Below, in pieces: positions 16,002-25,367 of a DNA stretch of 64,000 nt. The DNA is from Croceibacterium_B sp963811255 (lineage in GTDB: Bacteria > Pseudomonadota > Alphaproteobacteria > Sphingomonadales > Sphingomonadaceae). The notes below the pieces were generated by a model, which saw nothing but the letters and a program-made list of their open reading frames with translations, ran no database searches and had not been told where the DNA came from. Every line of letters begins with the position of its first letter. Position 1 is the first letter of the stretch. The stretch is from assembly GCA_963811255.1 (NCBI GenBank), contig CAWEQI010000003.1:248001-312000 (forward strand). The letters are read 5' to 3'. The position numbers and the translations under genes were made by a program.

Positions 16002-16997
16002 ATGACGGCACCCAAGGCGCTTACCGACACGCTCGAGCTTATCGGCAACACGCCGCTGGTCCTGCTTCAGGGGCCCAGTGAGGCGGCCGGATGCGAGATC
16101 TGGGGCAAGTGCGAATTCATGAACCCCGGCGCATCGGTCAAAGACCGGGCGGCGCTGTGGATCGTGCGCGACGCCGAGGAGCGTGGCGAGCTGTTGCCCG
16201 GTGGAACGATCGTCGAGGGCACCGCCGGCAACACCGGGATCGGCATTGCGCTGGTGGCCAACGCCAGCGGCTACAAGACGATCATAGTCATGCCCGACAA
16301 TCAGTCCAAAGAGAAGATGGCGACCTTGCGGGCGCTCGGCGCCGAACTGGTGCTGGTGCCGCCAACCAAGTTCTCCAATCCCGGGCACTTCGTCCACACC
16401 AGCCGGCGGATCGCCGAGGAGACCGAGAACGCGATCTGGGCCAACCAGTTCGACAACATCGCCAACCGGCGTGCGCATATCGAAGGCACCGCTCCGGAAA
16501 TCTGGCAGCAGATGGAAGGGCGGATCGACGGCTTCACCTGCGCGGTCGGCACCGGCGGCACGCTCGCCGGGATTGCGCTCGGGCTCAAGGAGCACGACGA
16601 AAGCGTAACCATCGCGCTGACCGATCCGCACGGCGCGGCGCTCTACGAGTACTACGCCCACGGCGAGCTGAAATCCGAAGGGACCTCGGTCGCCGAAGGA
16701 ATTGGCCAGGGGCGGATCACCGCGAATCTCGAAGGCGCGCCGATCGACACCCAGTTCCGCATTTCCGACCCGCAAGGGCTCGAATGGGTCGGGCGGCTGC
16801 TCAAGGAGGAGGGGCTGTGTCTGGGGCTGTCGAGCGGGATCAACGTCGCCGGCGCGGTGGCGCTCGGGCGCCAGCTGGGGAACGGGGCCCGGGTGGCGAC
16901 GATCCTTGCCGACACCGGCTTCCGTTATCTCTCGACGCTGTACAATGCGGAGTGGCTTGAGGCGAAGGGCCTGCCGGTTTTCGACTGGCTTCGCTGA
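16002..16997 (+). CDS. cysK: Cysteine synthase A
   Basis: PLP enzyme making cysteine from O-acetylserine and sulfide, the last step of sulfate assimilation whose earlier genes are at 46.8-50.7 kb. 331 residues, fold type II. LIGNTPLV opens the domain, the PLP lysine is Lys47 in NPGASVKDRA, the substrate loop is EGTAGNTGIG and the phosphate-binding loop is GTGGTLAG. The region DPHGAALYEYY is characteristic of a longer sphingomonad/actinobacterial subgroup, so a related activity cannot be excluded. Confidence 0.88.
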   Translation: MTAPKALTDTLELIGNTPLVLLQGPSEAAGCEIWGKCEFMNPGASVKDRAALWIVRDAEERGELLPGGTIVEGTAGNTGIGIALVANASGYKTIIVMPDNQSKEKMATLRALGAELVLVPPTKFSNPGHFVHTSRRIAEETENAIWANQFDNIANRRAHIEGTAPEIWQQMEGRIDGFTCAVGTGGTLAGIALGLKEHDESVTIALTDPHGAALYEYYAHGELKSEGTSVAEGIGQGRITANLEGAPIDTQFRISDPQGLEWVGRLLKEEGLCLGLSSGINVAGAVALGRQLGNGARVATILADTGFRYLSTLYNAEWLEAKGLPVFDWLR

Positions 16998-17051
16998 CCG
17001 AGCCGCCGCCGCCCATTGCCGGTTAAGCGGCGGCATCCTACATCAGACGCG

Positions 17052-17393
17052 ATGGCCTCCGACCCCCAGCGCCCCGAAATCGTCCATGTGCCGCTCGCCG
17101 GCACCCGACGCCAGTCGCTGCAGCGGCTGCAGATCGGCGCCGCCGGAATCGCGGCCATGGTGCTGCTGGTCGGCGTCGCCAACGTCATCGTCGAGCGGGT
17201 CAAGCAGACCGATGCGGCGACCGTGCCCGAAGCGGCGGCGACGGTTGCGCCCAGCCCGAGTCCTGTCGCCAACGATCCATTGGCTGATGCCGGCGTCGCG
17301 CCGGAAGTCGCGGTGACGCCGACACCCAAGCCGAGCGCCTCCCCACCGCCGAACCGGAGCGACCTCGACAGCGCCGCGCCGTCGGGCGACTAG
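17052..17393 (+). CDS. Small single-pass membrane protein, unknown
   Basis: 113 residues from ATG 17052 (an upstream start at 17016 would add 12). A basic segment (RRQSLQRLQ) precedes one membrane helix at about 38-55. The C-terminal half is a Pro/Ala/Ser/Thr-rich tail, predicted to be periplasmic. No known domain. It lies upstream of the dcw leader on the same strand, 55 bp after cysK. Confidence 0.6.
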   Translation: MASDPQRPEIVHVPLAGTRRQSLQRLQIGAAGIAAMVLLVGVANVIVERVKQTDAATVPEAAATVAPSPSPVANDPLADAGVAPEVAVTPTPKPSASPPPNRSDLDSAAPSGD

Positions 17394-17703
17394 CGTTTCA
17401 CTGCAATTTCGGGGAAAACGCGGGACGGCCGGAATCGGCTGCTTTCCCGGCCTGTACGGACGCGAGACCGATGGTCGAGCATCAAGAATGGCGGATATAT
17501 CCACGCCCGATTTGAAGAATTTGCGGTAAATCCCGCAATTTCCCCTTTCATCCCCGGCTGACCCGCGGTAGTAAGCGAGTCCATCGGACAACCCGCCCGT
17601 ATCGCGCCCGGAAGTGGGCAACCGGGCCGCGCTTTCGTGCGGCCCGGCGCGGGGGAGGATTGTCCGCGGTCAGGGAAAACATTGAGGACTGGGTACGGGG
17701 GAA
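17394..17703 (+). promoter_or_regulatory. Leader and promoter region of the dcw cluster
   Basis: A 310-bp gene-free stretch before mraZ. It holds two hairpins: TTGCGG/CCGCAA (17521-17526, 17533-17538) followed by TTTCCCCTTTC, a weak terminator-like arrangement; and a strong CCGGGCCGC/GCGGCCCGG stem (17622-17630, 17639-17647) that can extend by two pairs to a TTTC loop. A GGGGGA ribosome binding site precedes the mraZ GTG. In Rhodobacter sphaeroides the dcw cluster has a long leader that yields the small RNA UpsM; similarity here is only in position and layout. Confidence 0.45.
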
Positions 17704-18201
17704 GTGGCGGAAAGGCCGACAGGATACAGCGGACAGGGCTTCTCGCTTAAGGCTGAGAAGAACCGCCTCGCGCTGCCCGCCGCGTTCCGCAAGGCGGTGA
17801 TCGATTCGAGCGGCGGCGAGCGCGTGTTATGTCTCGCCAAGCACGACCGCTGGAAATGCCTGACCGGCTTCGGCCTGTCGCGCAGCGCCGGCTTCGAGGC
17901 TTACCTCGATCGCGAGGAAGACCGCGCCACCCGCCTCGGCAAGGATTTCGACCGCGATCTGCGCTCGATGCAGTTGTGGGGCTTCGAGCAGGTCCCGTTC
18001 GACGCCAGCGGCCGCTTTGTGCTCCCCGACCATCTGGCCGAGCTGGGGAATTTGCGGGACGAGGCGTTCTTTCACGGCGCCGGCGAGTTCTTCACCCTGT
18101 GGAGCCCGGACCAGCTCTACGCGATGGGCGAGGGCTGGGAAGGCCCGCAGGCCGCCTGCCGCAAGCTCGCGGCCGACGCGGACAAGGGGCGGAAGAAATG
18201 A
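17704..18201 (+). CDS. mraZ: Division/cell wall cluster regulator MraZ
   Basis: DNA-binding repressor of dcw clusters in E. coli; oligomeric ring with two AbrB-like folds per subunit. 165 residues from GTG 17704, with GGGGGAA immediately upstream. The first repeat (LKAEKNRLALPAAFR) and second repeat (DASGRFVLPDHLAELG) are both visible. The stop overlaps the rsmH start (ATGA). The alternative, a later internal start, would lose the first repeat. Confidence 0.93.
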   Translation: MAERPTGYSGQGFSLKAEKNRLALPAAFRKAVIDSSGGERVLCLAKHDRWKCLTGFGLSRSAGFEAYLDREEDRATRLGKDFDRDLRSMQLWGFEQVPFDASGRFVLPDHLAELGNLRDEAFFHGAGEFFTLWSPDQLYAMGEGWEGPQAACRKLAADADKGRKK

Positions 18202-19139
18202 GCCGTCCGCACGTCCCCGTTCTGCTCGAGGAAGCGATCGCCGCGCTTGACCCGCAGCCGGGCGACATTGTCATCGATGCGACTTTCGGCGCCGGCGGCT
18301 ATGCCCGTGCGATTCTCGACGCCGGGGCGACCGTGCACGCGTTCGACCGCGATCCGGACGCGATCGCCGCGGGCCGCAAGTTTCCCGAAGCCGCCAACGA
18401 TCCGCCGCGCCTGGTGCTTCATCAGCGCCGTTTCTCGGAAATGGTTGCCACACTGGCCGATGTCGGCGTGGCGCGGGTCGATGGCGTGGTGATGGACATC
18501 GGCGTCTCGTCGATGCAACTCGACCGCTCGGCGCGCGGATTCGCCTTCTCGGCCGAGGGCCCGCTCGACATGCGCATGAGCCAGGCGGGCGAGAGCGCCG
18601 CCGATTTCCTCAACGCCGCGCGCGAGGAGGAGATCGCCGACGTGCTCTACCGCTACGGCGAGGAGCGGCAGAGCCGCCGCGTCGCCCGGGCGATCGTCGC
18701 CGCGCGGCCGCTCGAGAGCACCGGCGACCTCGCCCGCGTCGTGCGCAACGCGCTCGGTTATCGGGCTGGCGCGCCGAAGGACCCGGCGACGCGGACCTTC
18801 CAGGCCGTGCGGATTCACGTCAACGGCGAGCTCGACGAACTCCAGGCCGGACTCCACGCGGCCGAGGTCCTGCTCCGCGAAGGCGGGCGGTTGGCGGTCG
18901 TTACGTTCCATTCGCTCGAAGACCGTATCGTGAAGCGCTTTCTGCGCGAGGCTGCCGCAGCGCACCCAGGCCCCTCGCGCCACTTGCCCGAGGCGAAGGT
19001 CGGCCCCCCTCCGGCCTTCGCCCGGGTTTCCAAGGCCATCAGGCCGAGTGAAGCGGAGATCGCGCGCAATCCGCGAGCCCGCTCGGCCACGTTGCGTTCG
19101 GCGGTTCGCACCGCAGCACCGGCGAGGGCGGCGGCATGA
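18198..19139 (+). CDS. rsmH: 16S rRNA (cytosine(1402)-N4)-methyltransferase
   Basis: Methylates N4 of C1402 in the ribosomal P site using SAM. 313 residues from ATG 18198, overlapping the mraZ stop by 4 nt. HVPVLLEEAIAAL opens the protein, the SAM loop is DATFGAGGYA, and MDIGVSSMQLD, GPLDMRM and TFHSLEDRIVK match family motifs. Stop overlaps ftsL (ATGA). Confidence 0.96.
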   Translation: MSRPHVPVLLEEAIAALDPQPGDIVIDATFGAGGYARAILDAGATVHAFDRDPDAIAAGRKFPEAANDPPRLVLHQRRFSEMVATLADVGVARVDGVVMDIGVSSMQLDRSARGFAFSAEGPLDMRMSQAGESAADFLNAAREEEIADVLYRYGEERQSRRVARAIVAARPLESTGDLARVVRNALGYRAGAPKDPATRTFQAVRIHVNGELDELQAGLHAAEVLLREGGRLAVVTFHSLEDRIVKRFLREAAAAHPGPSRHLPEAKVGPPPAFARVSKAIRPSEAEIARNPRARSATLRSAVRTAAPARAAA

Positions 19140-19639
19140 CCCGGCAAAGCCGCTTGCGCCGGGTGGGCTGGCTCGCCGTGCTGTCGCTATGCACGGTGTG
19201 CTACCTGGCGCTGCACCTGAAGGTTCACGCAGTGCAAAGCGATGTCATCCGGTCCGAGCGGCGGATCGTCGCGCTCGAGAACCGGCAGACGCTGCTCGAG
19301 ACCGAGTTCGAGACCCGTGCAAGCCAGGAGCAGCTGGCCAGCTGGAACCGTCTAGACTTCGGCTATGCCGCGCCGTCGGCCGGGCAATTCATCCGCAGCG
19401 AACGACAGTTGGCGATGTTCGGTGAGCCGCGCGGTCCCGGCGCGCCGGCGCCGATCCGCGTCGCCGGAATCGGCAGCGACGGTCACGCCCCGCCATTCGC
19501 CAAGTTTGTCTCGCCGCTCGGCCGCCCGGTCGACGAAAAGCTGATCGACCCCGATGGCGGCCGCGATTCCGCCGCCGATCGCACGTCCGCCACCATCAGC
19601 ATCCCACTGGCCGCGGCAATCGGGAACGTCCGCGAATGA
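19136..19639 (+). CDS. ftsL: Cell division protein FtsL-like
   Basis: Bitopic division protein expected to form a coiled coil with FtsB/DivIC and support FtsW-FtsI. 167 residues: a short basic cytoplasmic N-terminus, a membrane helix at about 11-29, then a coiled-coil segment (VHAVQSDVIRSERRIVALEN and onward to about 75). The C-terminal 80 residues are a Pro/Gly-rich tail, longer than in E. coli FtsL (121 residues). Identified mainly from position between rsmH and ftsI; sequence conservation of FtsL is low. Confidence 0.85.
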   Translation: MTRQSRLRRVGWLAVLSLCTVCYLALHLKVHAVQSDVIRSERRIVALENRQTLLETEFETRASQEQLASWNRLDFGYAAPSAGQFIRSERQLAMFGEPRGPGAPAPIRVAGIGSDGHAPPFAKFVSPLGRPVDEKLIDPDGGRDSAADRTSATISIPLAAAIGNVRE

Positions 19640-21363
19640 ACGCATCGACGTTCAACGCCGGGTTCGCCCCGTCGCGCATCCGCCTGGTCGACATCCGCCG
19701 CCGCCAATTGCTGACCGCTCACCTGAGAATGCTGCTGCTCGGCGGCGGGTTCCTGCTCGTGGCGCTCGTCGCACTGCTGCGGATCGCTTGGCTCGGCGTG
19801 GTCCAGCCGGCGCCGACCGAGCATTCGATGGCCCAGGCGCTGCTGCCGCCCCGTGGAGAAATCACCGACCGGAACGGCGTTCCGCTAGCTCGTGCGTTTC
19901 CAGCCTATGCCTTGTGGTACAACCCCGAAGCGCTGGGCGACGACGGACCACCGTTGGTCAAGTCGCCGCAGGTGGTCGCCGAGCGGCTGCACGCGATCTT
20001 TCCCGATCTCGACGTGGCCGCTACCGCGCGCTTTCTCGCCGCGGGCAGGCCCGGCTACATCCGCCGTCGGGTGCTGCCCGAGGAAGTCAACCAAGTGAAT
20101 GCCATCGGCGAACTGGCGCTGGAGACGCCGGAGGAGGACGATCGTCAGTATCCGCAGGGCAAGCTCGCCGCGCACGTGTTGGGCTACGTCGCCGATGACG
20201 GCCATGGGCGGGTCGGGATGGAAGCCTATCTCGATAAGCGGCTGCTTGATCCCACTGAGCGCGGCAAGCCCGTGCCGCTGTCGATCGACGTGCGGGTCCA
20301 GGGCGCGCTCGAAGACGAGTTGCGCAGCGGCATGCAGGCGGTCGATGCGATCGGCGCGGCCGGCATCGTGCTGGACGTCGACAGCGGCGAAGTCCTCGCG
20401 CTCGCTTCGCTCCCGGAATTCGACCCCAACCGGATCGACGCCCAGGGCGAGCAGCGAATGTTCAACCGGGCGACCAACGAGGTCTACGAGCTCGGCTCCA
20501 CGTTCAAGCCGATCACCATCGCTGCGGCGATGGACGCGGGCGTCGTCACCGACTTGTCAAAGCGTTACCCGGCGACTCCGCTGCACGTTGATGGCTTCAC
20601 CATTCACGACGACGAGGACCTCGGGCCGACGCTGAACGTGCCCGAGACGCTGATCCACTCGTCCAACATCGTCACCGCGCAAATTGCCGAGCAGCTCGGC
20701 GGCGAGCGCTTCAAACGGACGCTCGAGGATTTGGGGATGAACGAGCGACCCTACATCGAACTGCCCGCACGCGGCATGCCGATCTGGCACAGCGAAAAGT
20801 GGCCGCGCCTGCGGACGATGACCGTCGGCTTCGGCCATGGCATCGCCGTCACCCCGCTGCATCTCGCGATGGCCTATGCGGCTCTGGTCAACGGTGGAAT
20901 CTGGCGCCCGGCGACGATGCTCAAGGTCAAGCCCGGCGATGAGGCGCGCGGCCGGCGGGTGTTCACCGAGGCGACCAGCGCCAGGATGAAGCAGCTGCTG
21001 AGGATGGTCACCGTCTACGGTACCGGGCGCAAGGCGAACGTTCCCGGCTTCCGCGTCGGCGGCAAGACCGGCAGCGCGGAAATTGCCGCCGCCGGCGGCT
21101 ACAATCACCACGAGGTGATCGCGACCTTCGCCTCTGCGTTCCCGATGGACAAGCCGCGCTACGTCGTCGTCGTGATGCTCGACCAGCCGAAAGCGGTGGC
21201 CGCGAGTTCCTACCAGCGCACCGCCGCGTGGAACGCGGTCCCGATCGTCGGTCGGCTGATCCCGCGGATCGGTCCGCTGCTCGGGGTGATGCCCGACGAC
21301 AGCCGCGACATCGACTTGTCGGACCTGAAACCGCTGGTTGGCGACGGCGGAGGCAAGGAATGA
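19636..21363 (+). CDS. ftsI: Peptidoglycan transpeptidase FtsI (PBP3)
   Basis: Septal class B penicillin-binding protein, bitopic. 575 residues: membrane helix at about 31-55, pedestal domain with PPRGEITDRNG, and transpeptidase domain. The motifs are S288-T-F-K291, SSN at 342-344 (as HSSNIVTAQ) and KTG at 477-479. It overlaps ftsL and murE by 4 nt on each side. Confidence 0.97.
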   Translation: MNASTFNAGFAPSRIRLVDIRRRQLLTAHLRMLLLGGGFLLVALVALLRIAWLGVVQPAPTEHSMAQALLPPRGEITDRNGVPLARAFPAYALWYNPEALGDDGPPLVKSPQVVAERLHAIFPDLDVAATARFLAAGRPGYIRRRVLPEEVNQVNAIGELALETPEEDDRQYPQGKLAAHVLGYVADDGHGRVGMEAYLDKRLLDPTERGKPVPLSIDVRVQGALEDELRSGMQAVDAIGAAGIVLDVDSGEVLALASLPEFDPNRIDAQGEQRMFNRATNEVYELGSTFKPITIAAAMDAGVVTDLSKRYPATPLHVDGFTIHDDEDLGPTLNVPETLIHSSNIVTAQIAEQLGGERFKRTLEDLGMNERPYIELPARGMPIWHSEKWPRLRTMTVGFGHGIAVTPLHLAMAYAALVNGGIWRPATMLKVKPGDEARGRRVFTEATSARMKQLLRMVTVYGTGRKANVPGFRVGGKTGSAEIAAAGGYNHHEVIATFASAFPMDKPRYVVVVMLDQPKAVAASSYQRTAAWNAVPIVGRLIPRIGPLLGVMPDDSRDIDLSDLKPLVGDGGGKE

Positions 21364-22823
21364 AGCTCGGGCCGCTCGCCGCAGCGGCCGGGCTCGATGC
21401 GGGAGGTGCGTCCGAAGCCCAGGTGACCGGCTTTGCCATCGATCACCGCCAGGTCGCGCCCGGCACGGTGTTCGGCGCCTTCCAGGGCACCGTCCTCAAT
21501 GGTGAGGACTTCATCCCCGCAGCGGTGAGCGCCGGCGCGATTGCCGTGGTCGCCCGACCCGAGGCGCGCGTCGAAGGCGCGGCGCATATCGCCGACGCGG
21601 TGCCGCGGCGCGCGTTCGCGCGGCTGGCGGCGCAGTTCTTCCGGCCGGTGCCCGAGACGATCGTCGCCGTCACCGGCACCAACGGCAAGACCTCGACCGT
21701 CGAGATGACCCGGCAGATCTGGCGCATGTCCGGCGAGCGCGCCGCCTCGATCGGCACACTCGGCGTCACGACCCCTGACGAGAGCGTCTCCACCGGGCTC
21801 ACCACTCCCGACATCGTCACCTTCCTGTCGAACATGGTCGGGCTTGCTCGCGAAGGGGTCACCCACGTCGCCTACGAGGCCTCGAGCCACGGCCTCAGCC
21901 AATATCGCAACGAAGGCCTTCCGGTCGTCGCCGGCGCGTTCACCAATCTGTCGCGCGATCACCTCGATTATCATGCCGATATGGAGGACTATTTCGCCGC
22001 CAAGATGCGGCTGTTCGGCGAAGTCGTTTCTGACGGCGGAACGGCAGTGGTGTGGGCGGACGACGAATGGTCGGGCCGGGTGATCCACCGCGCGCGCCAG
22101 CGGGGGCTTCGCCTGCTCACGGTTGGCCAGCACGGCGACGAAATCCGTCTGCTGGGCCAAGAACCGGGTCAATTGGGGCAGGAGCTCGAGATCGAGATAG
22201 CGGGGCGGAACCAAGTGATCATGCTGCCGCTGATCGGCCCCTACCAGGCCGCTAATGCGCTGACTGCCGCCGGGCTGGTGCTGGCGACCGGCGGCGATCC
22301 GGCGCGCATCGTCGATGCTCTCGGTCGCCTGCAGCCGGTGCGCGGCCGGCTCGAGCGGGCGGCGATCACTCCTGCCGGTGCGCCGGTATATGTGGATTAC
22401 GCCCACACGCCCGATGCCATCGGTGCGGCGATCGCGGCATTGCGCCCGCACGTGGAAGGTCGTTTGATCACCGTTTTCGGCGCCGGCGGCGACCGCGACC
22501 AGGGCAAGCGCGCGCCGATGGGCCGGATCGCTTCGGACCTGTCGGACGTGGTCATCGTCACCGATGACAATCCACGCGGCGAAGACCCGGCGGCGATCCG
22601 TGCGGCCATCATGCTGGGCGCCGGGTCCAACGTCCGCGAAATCGCCGGCCGCCGCGCGGCCATCGCCGCGGCGATCGGCGAAGCCGGACGAGACGACATC
22701 GTGCTGATCGCCGGCAAGGGGCATGAGCAGGGCCAGATCGTCGGCGCCGGAGCCGATACCCGCGTCCTGCCGTTCGACGACGTGACGGTCGCGCGCGAAT
22801 GCGCTGCCGCGGAAGGAGTGTAG
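21360..22823 (+). CDS. murE: UDP-MurNAc-L-Ala-D-Glu:meso-diaminopimelate ligase
   Basis: Adds the third residue of the peptidoglycan stem peptide. 487 residues from ATG 21360, overlapping the ftsI stop. The ATP loop GTNGKTST is at about 106-113. The segment DDNPR near residue 400 is the meso-DAP recognition signature, so the substrate is meso-DAP, not lysine. The frame opens further upstream but only as a shadow of ftsI. Three bases separate it from the murF start. Confidence 0.96.
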   Translation: MKLGPLAAAAGLDAGGASEAQVTGFAIDHRQVAPGTVFGAFQGTVLNGEDFIPAAVSAGAIAVVARPEARVEGAAHIADAVPRRAFARLAAQFFRPVPETIVAVTGTNGKTSTVEMTRQIWRMSGERAASIGTLGVTTPDESVSTGLTTPDIVTFLSNMVGLAREGVTHVAYEASSHGLSQYRNEGLPVVAGAFTNLSRDHLDYHADMEDYFAAKMRLFGEVVSDGGTAVVWADDEWSGRVIHRARQRGLRLLTVGQHGDEIRLLGQEPGQLGQELEIEIAGRNQVIMLPLIGPYQAANALTAAGLVLATGGDPARIVDALGRLQPVRGRLERAAITPAGAPVYVDYAHTPDAIGAAIAALRPHVEGRLITVFGAGGDRDQGKRAPMGRIASDLSDVVIVTDDNPRGEDPAAIRAAIMLGAGSNVREIAGRRAAIAAAIGEAGRDDIVLIAGKGHEQGQIVGAGADTRVLPFDDVTVARECAAAEGV

Positions 22824-22826
22824 ATT

Positions 22827-24287
22827 TTGTTCAATGCGCTCGAACAGGTGCTGGCGTGGCCGGGAAAGGCGATCGACCGATATCGTCTGGCGCTGTGGAC
22901 CGCGGCCGAAATCGCCGATGCAACCGGAGGCACGGCTAGCGGCCCGTTCCAGATTGCGGGCGTGGAAACGGATTCGCGCGAGGTGCGCCCGGGGGACCTG
23001 TTCGTCGCCCTCAAGGGCGAGAGCACCGACGGACACAAGTTCCTCGACAAGGCGTTTGCGGCCGGCGCCGCCGCGGCGCTGGTCGAACGGCCGATATCCG
23101 CGCCGCACGTGCTGGTCGAGGACACCACCGCGGCCCTCGAAGCGCTCGGCGCCTTCGCCCGTGCGCGGGCCGGCGGACAGATGATTGGCGTCACCGGCTC
23201 GGTCGGCAAGACCGGGGTCAAGGAAGCGATCTTCACCGCACTCGACCGCGCCAGCCACGGCGCCGCGCACCGCTCGGTCAAGAGCTACAACAACCACGTC
23301 GGCGTGCCGCTGAGCCTCGCCCGAATGCCCGGCGCGAGCGCTTACGGTGTGTTCGAGATGGGCATGAACCACGCCGGCGAGATTGCCGCGCTGACTGTGC
23401 AGGTCCGTCCGCACGTGGCGGTGATCACCACCATAGCGCCGGCGCACATCGAGAATCTCGGCAGCGAAGAAGCGATCGCCGATGCCAAGGCGGAGATTTT
23501 CCAGGGGCTCGAGCCGGCCGGCACCGCGGTGATCCCGATCGACAGCGTGCACTTCGCCCGCCTGCGCGACGCCGCCGTGCGCTGCGGCGCGAATATCCTC
23601 TCGTTCGGCAAGGCAGCCGATGCCGATGTTCGCCTGCTCGACGCGATCCCATCCGCCAACGGCGGTTCGCTGGTCACCGCCGCGCTCGGCGAGCGGCGGC
23701 TGTGCTACACCGTCGCCGAGCCGGGCGAGCACTGGGTGATGAATTCGCTGGCGACGATGGGCGCGGTGTTCGCCGCGGGCGGCGATCTCGGCGCCGCGGG
23801 ATTGGCGTTGGCCGAAATGGGCGGGCTCAAGGGCCGCGGCGCGCGTCACCGGATCGTCGTCCCGGGCGGCCACGCGTTGCTGATCGACGAGAGTTACAAC
23901 GCCAACCCCGCTTCGATGCGCGCCACTCTGGCGCAGCTCGGCCATACGCCGGCTTCGCGCCGCATTGCGGTGCTCGGCAGCATGAAAGAGCTGGGCGATT
24001 TCGCCGCCGCCTTCCACGCCCAATTGGCTCAGCCGCTCGCAGAAGCGCACGTCGATTTCGCCCTGCTGGTGGGCCCAGAGATGACCGCCCTCGCGCGCGA
24101 GCTGGGGAAAGGGGGGCACAATCCGCTTGGCAAGCCGCTCGCCTTTGCCCATTGCGAAGGTCCGGGCGAGGCGATTGCCGCGCTCGAAGAGTTCGGTCTC
24201 ATCGGGGGCGATGCCGTGCTCGTCAAAGGCTCGAATTCCGTGGGTCTGGCGCGCGTGGTTGCTCATTTCGCCGCCAGGGAAGGCTGA
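22827..24287 (+). CDS. murF: UDP-MurNAc-tripeptide:D-Ala-D-Ala ligase
   Basis: Adds D-Ala-D-Ala to complete the cytoplasmic peptidoglycan precursor. 486 residues from a TTG start at 22827. A GGAAGGAG ribosome binding site ends 8 nt upstream and the murE stop is 3 nt away, which decides this rare start. The P-loop GSVGKT is at 124-129; SYNNHVGVPLS and DESYNANPASM are family segments. It has an N-terminal extension of about 22 residues before the usual LWTAAEIA start. Confidence 0.95.
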   Translation: MFNALEQVLAWPGKAIDRYRLALWTAAEIADATGGTASGPFQIAGVETDSREVRPGDLFVALKGESTDGHKFLDKAFAAGAAAALVERPISAPHVLVEDTTAALEALGAFARARAGGQMIGVTGSVGKTGVKEAIFTALDRASHGAAHRSVKSYNNHVGVPLSLARMPGASAYGVFEMGMNHAGEIAALTVQVRPHVAVITTIAPAHIENLGSEEAIADAKAEIFQGLEPAGTAVIPIDSVHFARLRDAAVRCGANILSFGKAADADVRLLDAIPSANGGSLVTAALGERRLCYTVAEPGEHWVMNSLATMGAVFAAGGDLGAAGLALAEMGGLKGRGARHRIVVPGGHALLIDESYNANPASMRATLAQLGHTPASRRIAVLGSMKELGDFAAAFHAQLAQPLAEAHVDFALLVGPEMTALARELGKGGHNPLGKPLAFAHCEGPGEAIAALEEFGLIGGDAVLVKGSNSVGLARVVAHFAAREG

Positions 24288-24296
24288 CGTTCAAGA

Positions 24297-25367
24297 ATGC
24301 TTTATCTGCTGGCGCAATGGCTTGATTTCGCGGGGTTGTTCAACCTCGTGCGGTATCAGACGTTTCGTTCCGGGGCGACGCTGCTGACGGCGCTGGCGAT
24401 CGGTCTGCTGATCGGGCCGAAGTTCATCTCGATGCTGCGCGTGCGCCAGGGCAAGGGTCAGCCGATCCGCGCCGACGGGCCGCAGACGCACCTCGCCAAA
24501 GTCGGCACACCGACGATGGGCGGGTTGATGATCCTCACCTCGCTGATCCTCTCGATGCTGCTGTGGATGGACCTGGCGAGTCCGTTCGTCTGGGCGTGCC
24601 TCGCGGTCACCGGCGGTTTCGGCGTCATCGGCTTCCTCGACGATTACGACAAAGTCGCCAAGCGCAGCCACAAGGGCGTTTCGGGCAAGGTGCGGCTGCT
24701 GTTCGAATTCATCGTCGCGGGAATCGCTTCGTGGCTGATCGTCAGCCACATCAGCACCAATCTTTACGTGCCGTTCTTCTCCGACCGCATCGTTCCGCTG
24801 GGCCCGCTGTATTACGTGTTCGCCGCGGTGGTGATGGTCGGCGCCGGCAACGCGGTCAATCTCACCGACGGCCTCGACGGGCTGGCGACGATGCCGGTGG
24901 TGATCGCCGCAGGCACCTTCGCGATCATCAGCTATCTCGTCGGACGCGCCGACTATTCGCATTATCTCGGCATCCCCCACGTCGCCGGGGCGGGCGAGCT
25001 GGCGATCATGTGCGCCGGGATCATGGGCGCGGGGCTAGCCTTCCTGTGGTTCAATGCGCCCCCCGCGGCGGTGTTCATGGGGGATACCGGCAGCCTCGCG
25101 CTGGGCGGTGCGCTGGGCGCCATTGCGGTCGCCAGTCATCACGAGATCGTGCTGCTGATCGTCGGCGGGCTGTTCGTGATGGAAACCGCCAGCGTTATGA
25201 TCCAGGTGTACTGGTTCAAGCGCACCGGGCGGCGGGTGTTCCGGATGGCGCCGATCCACCACCATTTCGAACAGCTCGGCTGGTCGGAATCGACGGTGGT
25301 AATCCGCTTCTGGATCGTCTCGATCGTGCTGGCCCTGCTCGGTCTGGCGACGCTGAAATTGCGATGA
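24297..25367 (+). CDS. mraY: Phospho-N-acetylmuramoyl-pentapeptide transferase
   Basis: Transfers phospho-MurNAc-pentapeptide to undecaprenyl phosphate, giving lipid I, in the inner membrane. 356 residues with about ten membrane helices. Family segments: GTPTMGG near the N-terminus, the catalytic aspartates in FLDDYDK and NLTDGLDGLA, and the HHHFE loop (APIHHHFEQLGW). It overlaps murD (ATGA). Confidence 0.97.
   Translation: MLYLLAQWLDFAGLFNLVRYQTFRSGATLLTALAIGLLIGPKFISMLRVRQGKGQPIRADGPQTHLAKVGTPTMGGLMILTSLILSMLLWMDLASPFVWACLAVTGGFGVIGFLDDYDKVAKRSHKGVSGKVRLLFEFIVAGIASWLIVSHISTNLYVPFFSDRIVPLGPLYYVFAAVVMVGAGNAVNLTDGLDGLATMPVVIAAGTFAIISYLVGRADYSHYLGIPHVAGAGELAIMCAGIMGAGLAFLWFNAPPAAVFMGDTGSLALGGALGAIAVASHHEIVLLIVGGLFVMETASVMIQVYWFKRTGRRVFRMAPIHHHFEQLGWSESTVVIRFWIVSIVLALLGLATLKLR

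Noticed and set aside
17611..17703. MraZ-binding TGGG repeats before mraZ
   Set aside because: Several TGGG words occur, but the spacing is irregular and does not match the regular repeats known in E. coli.
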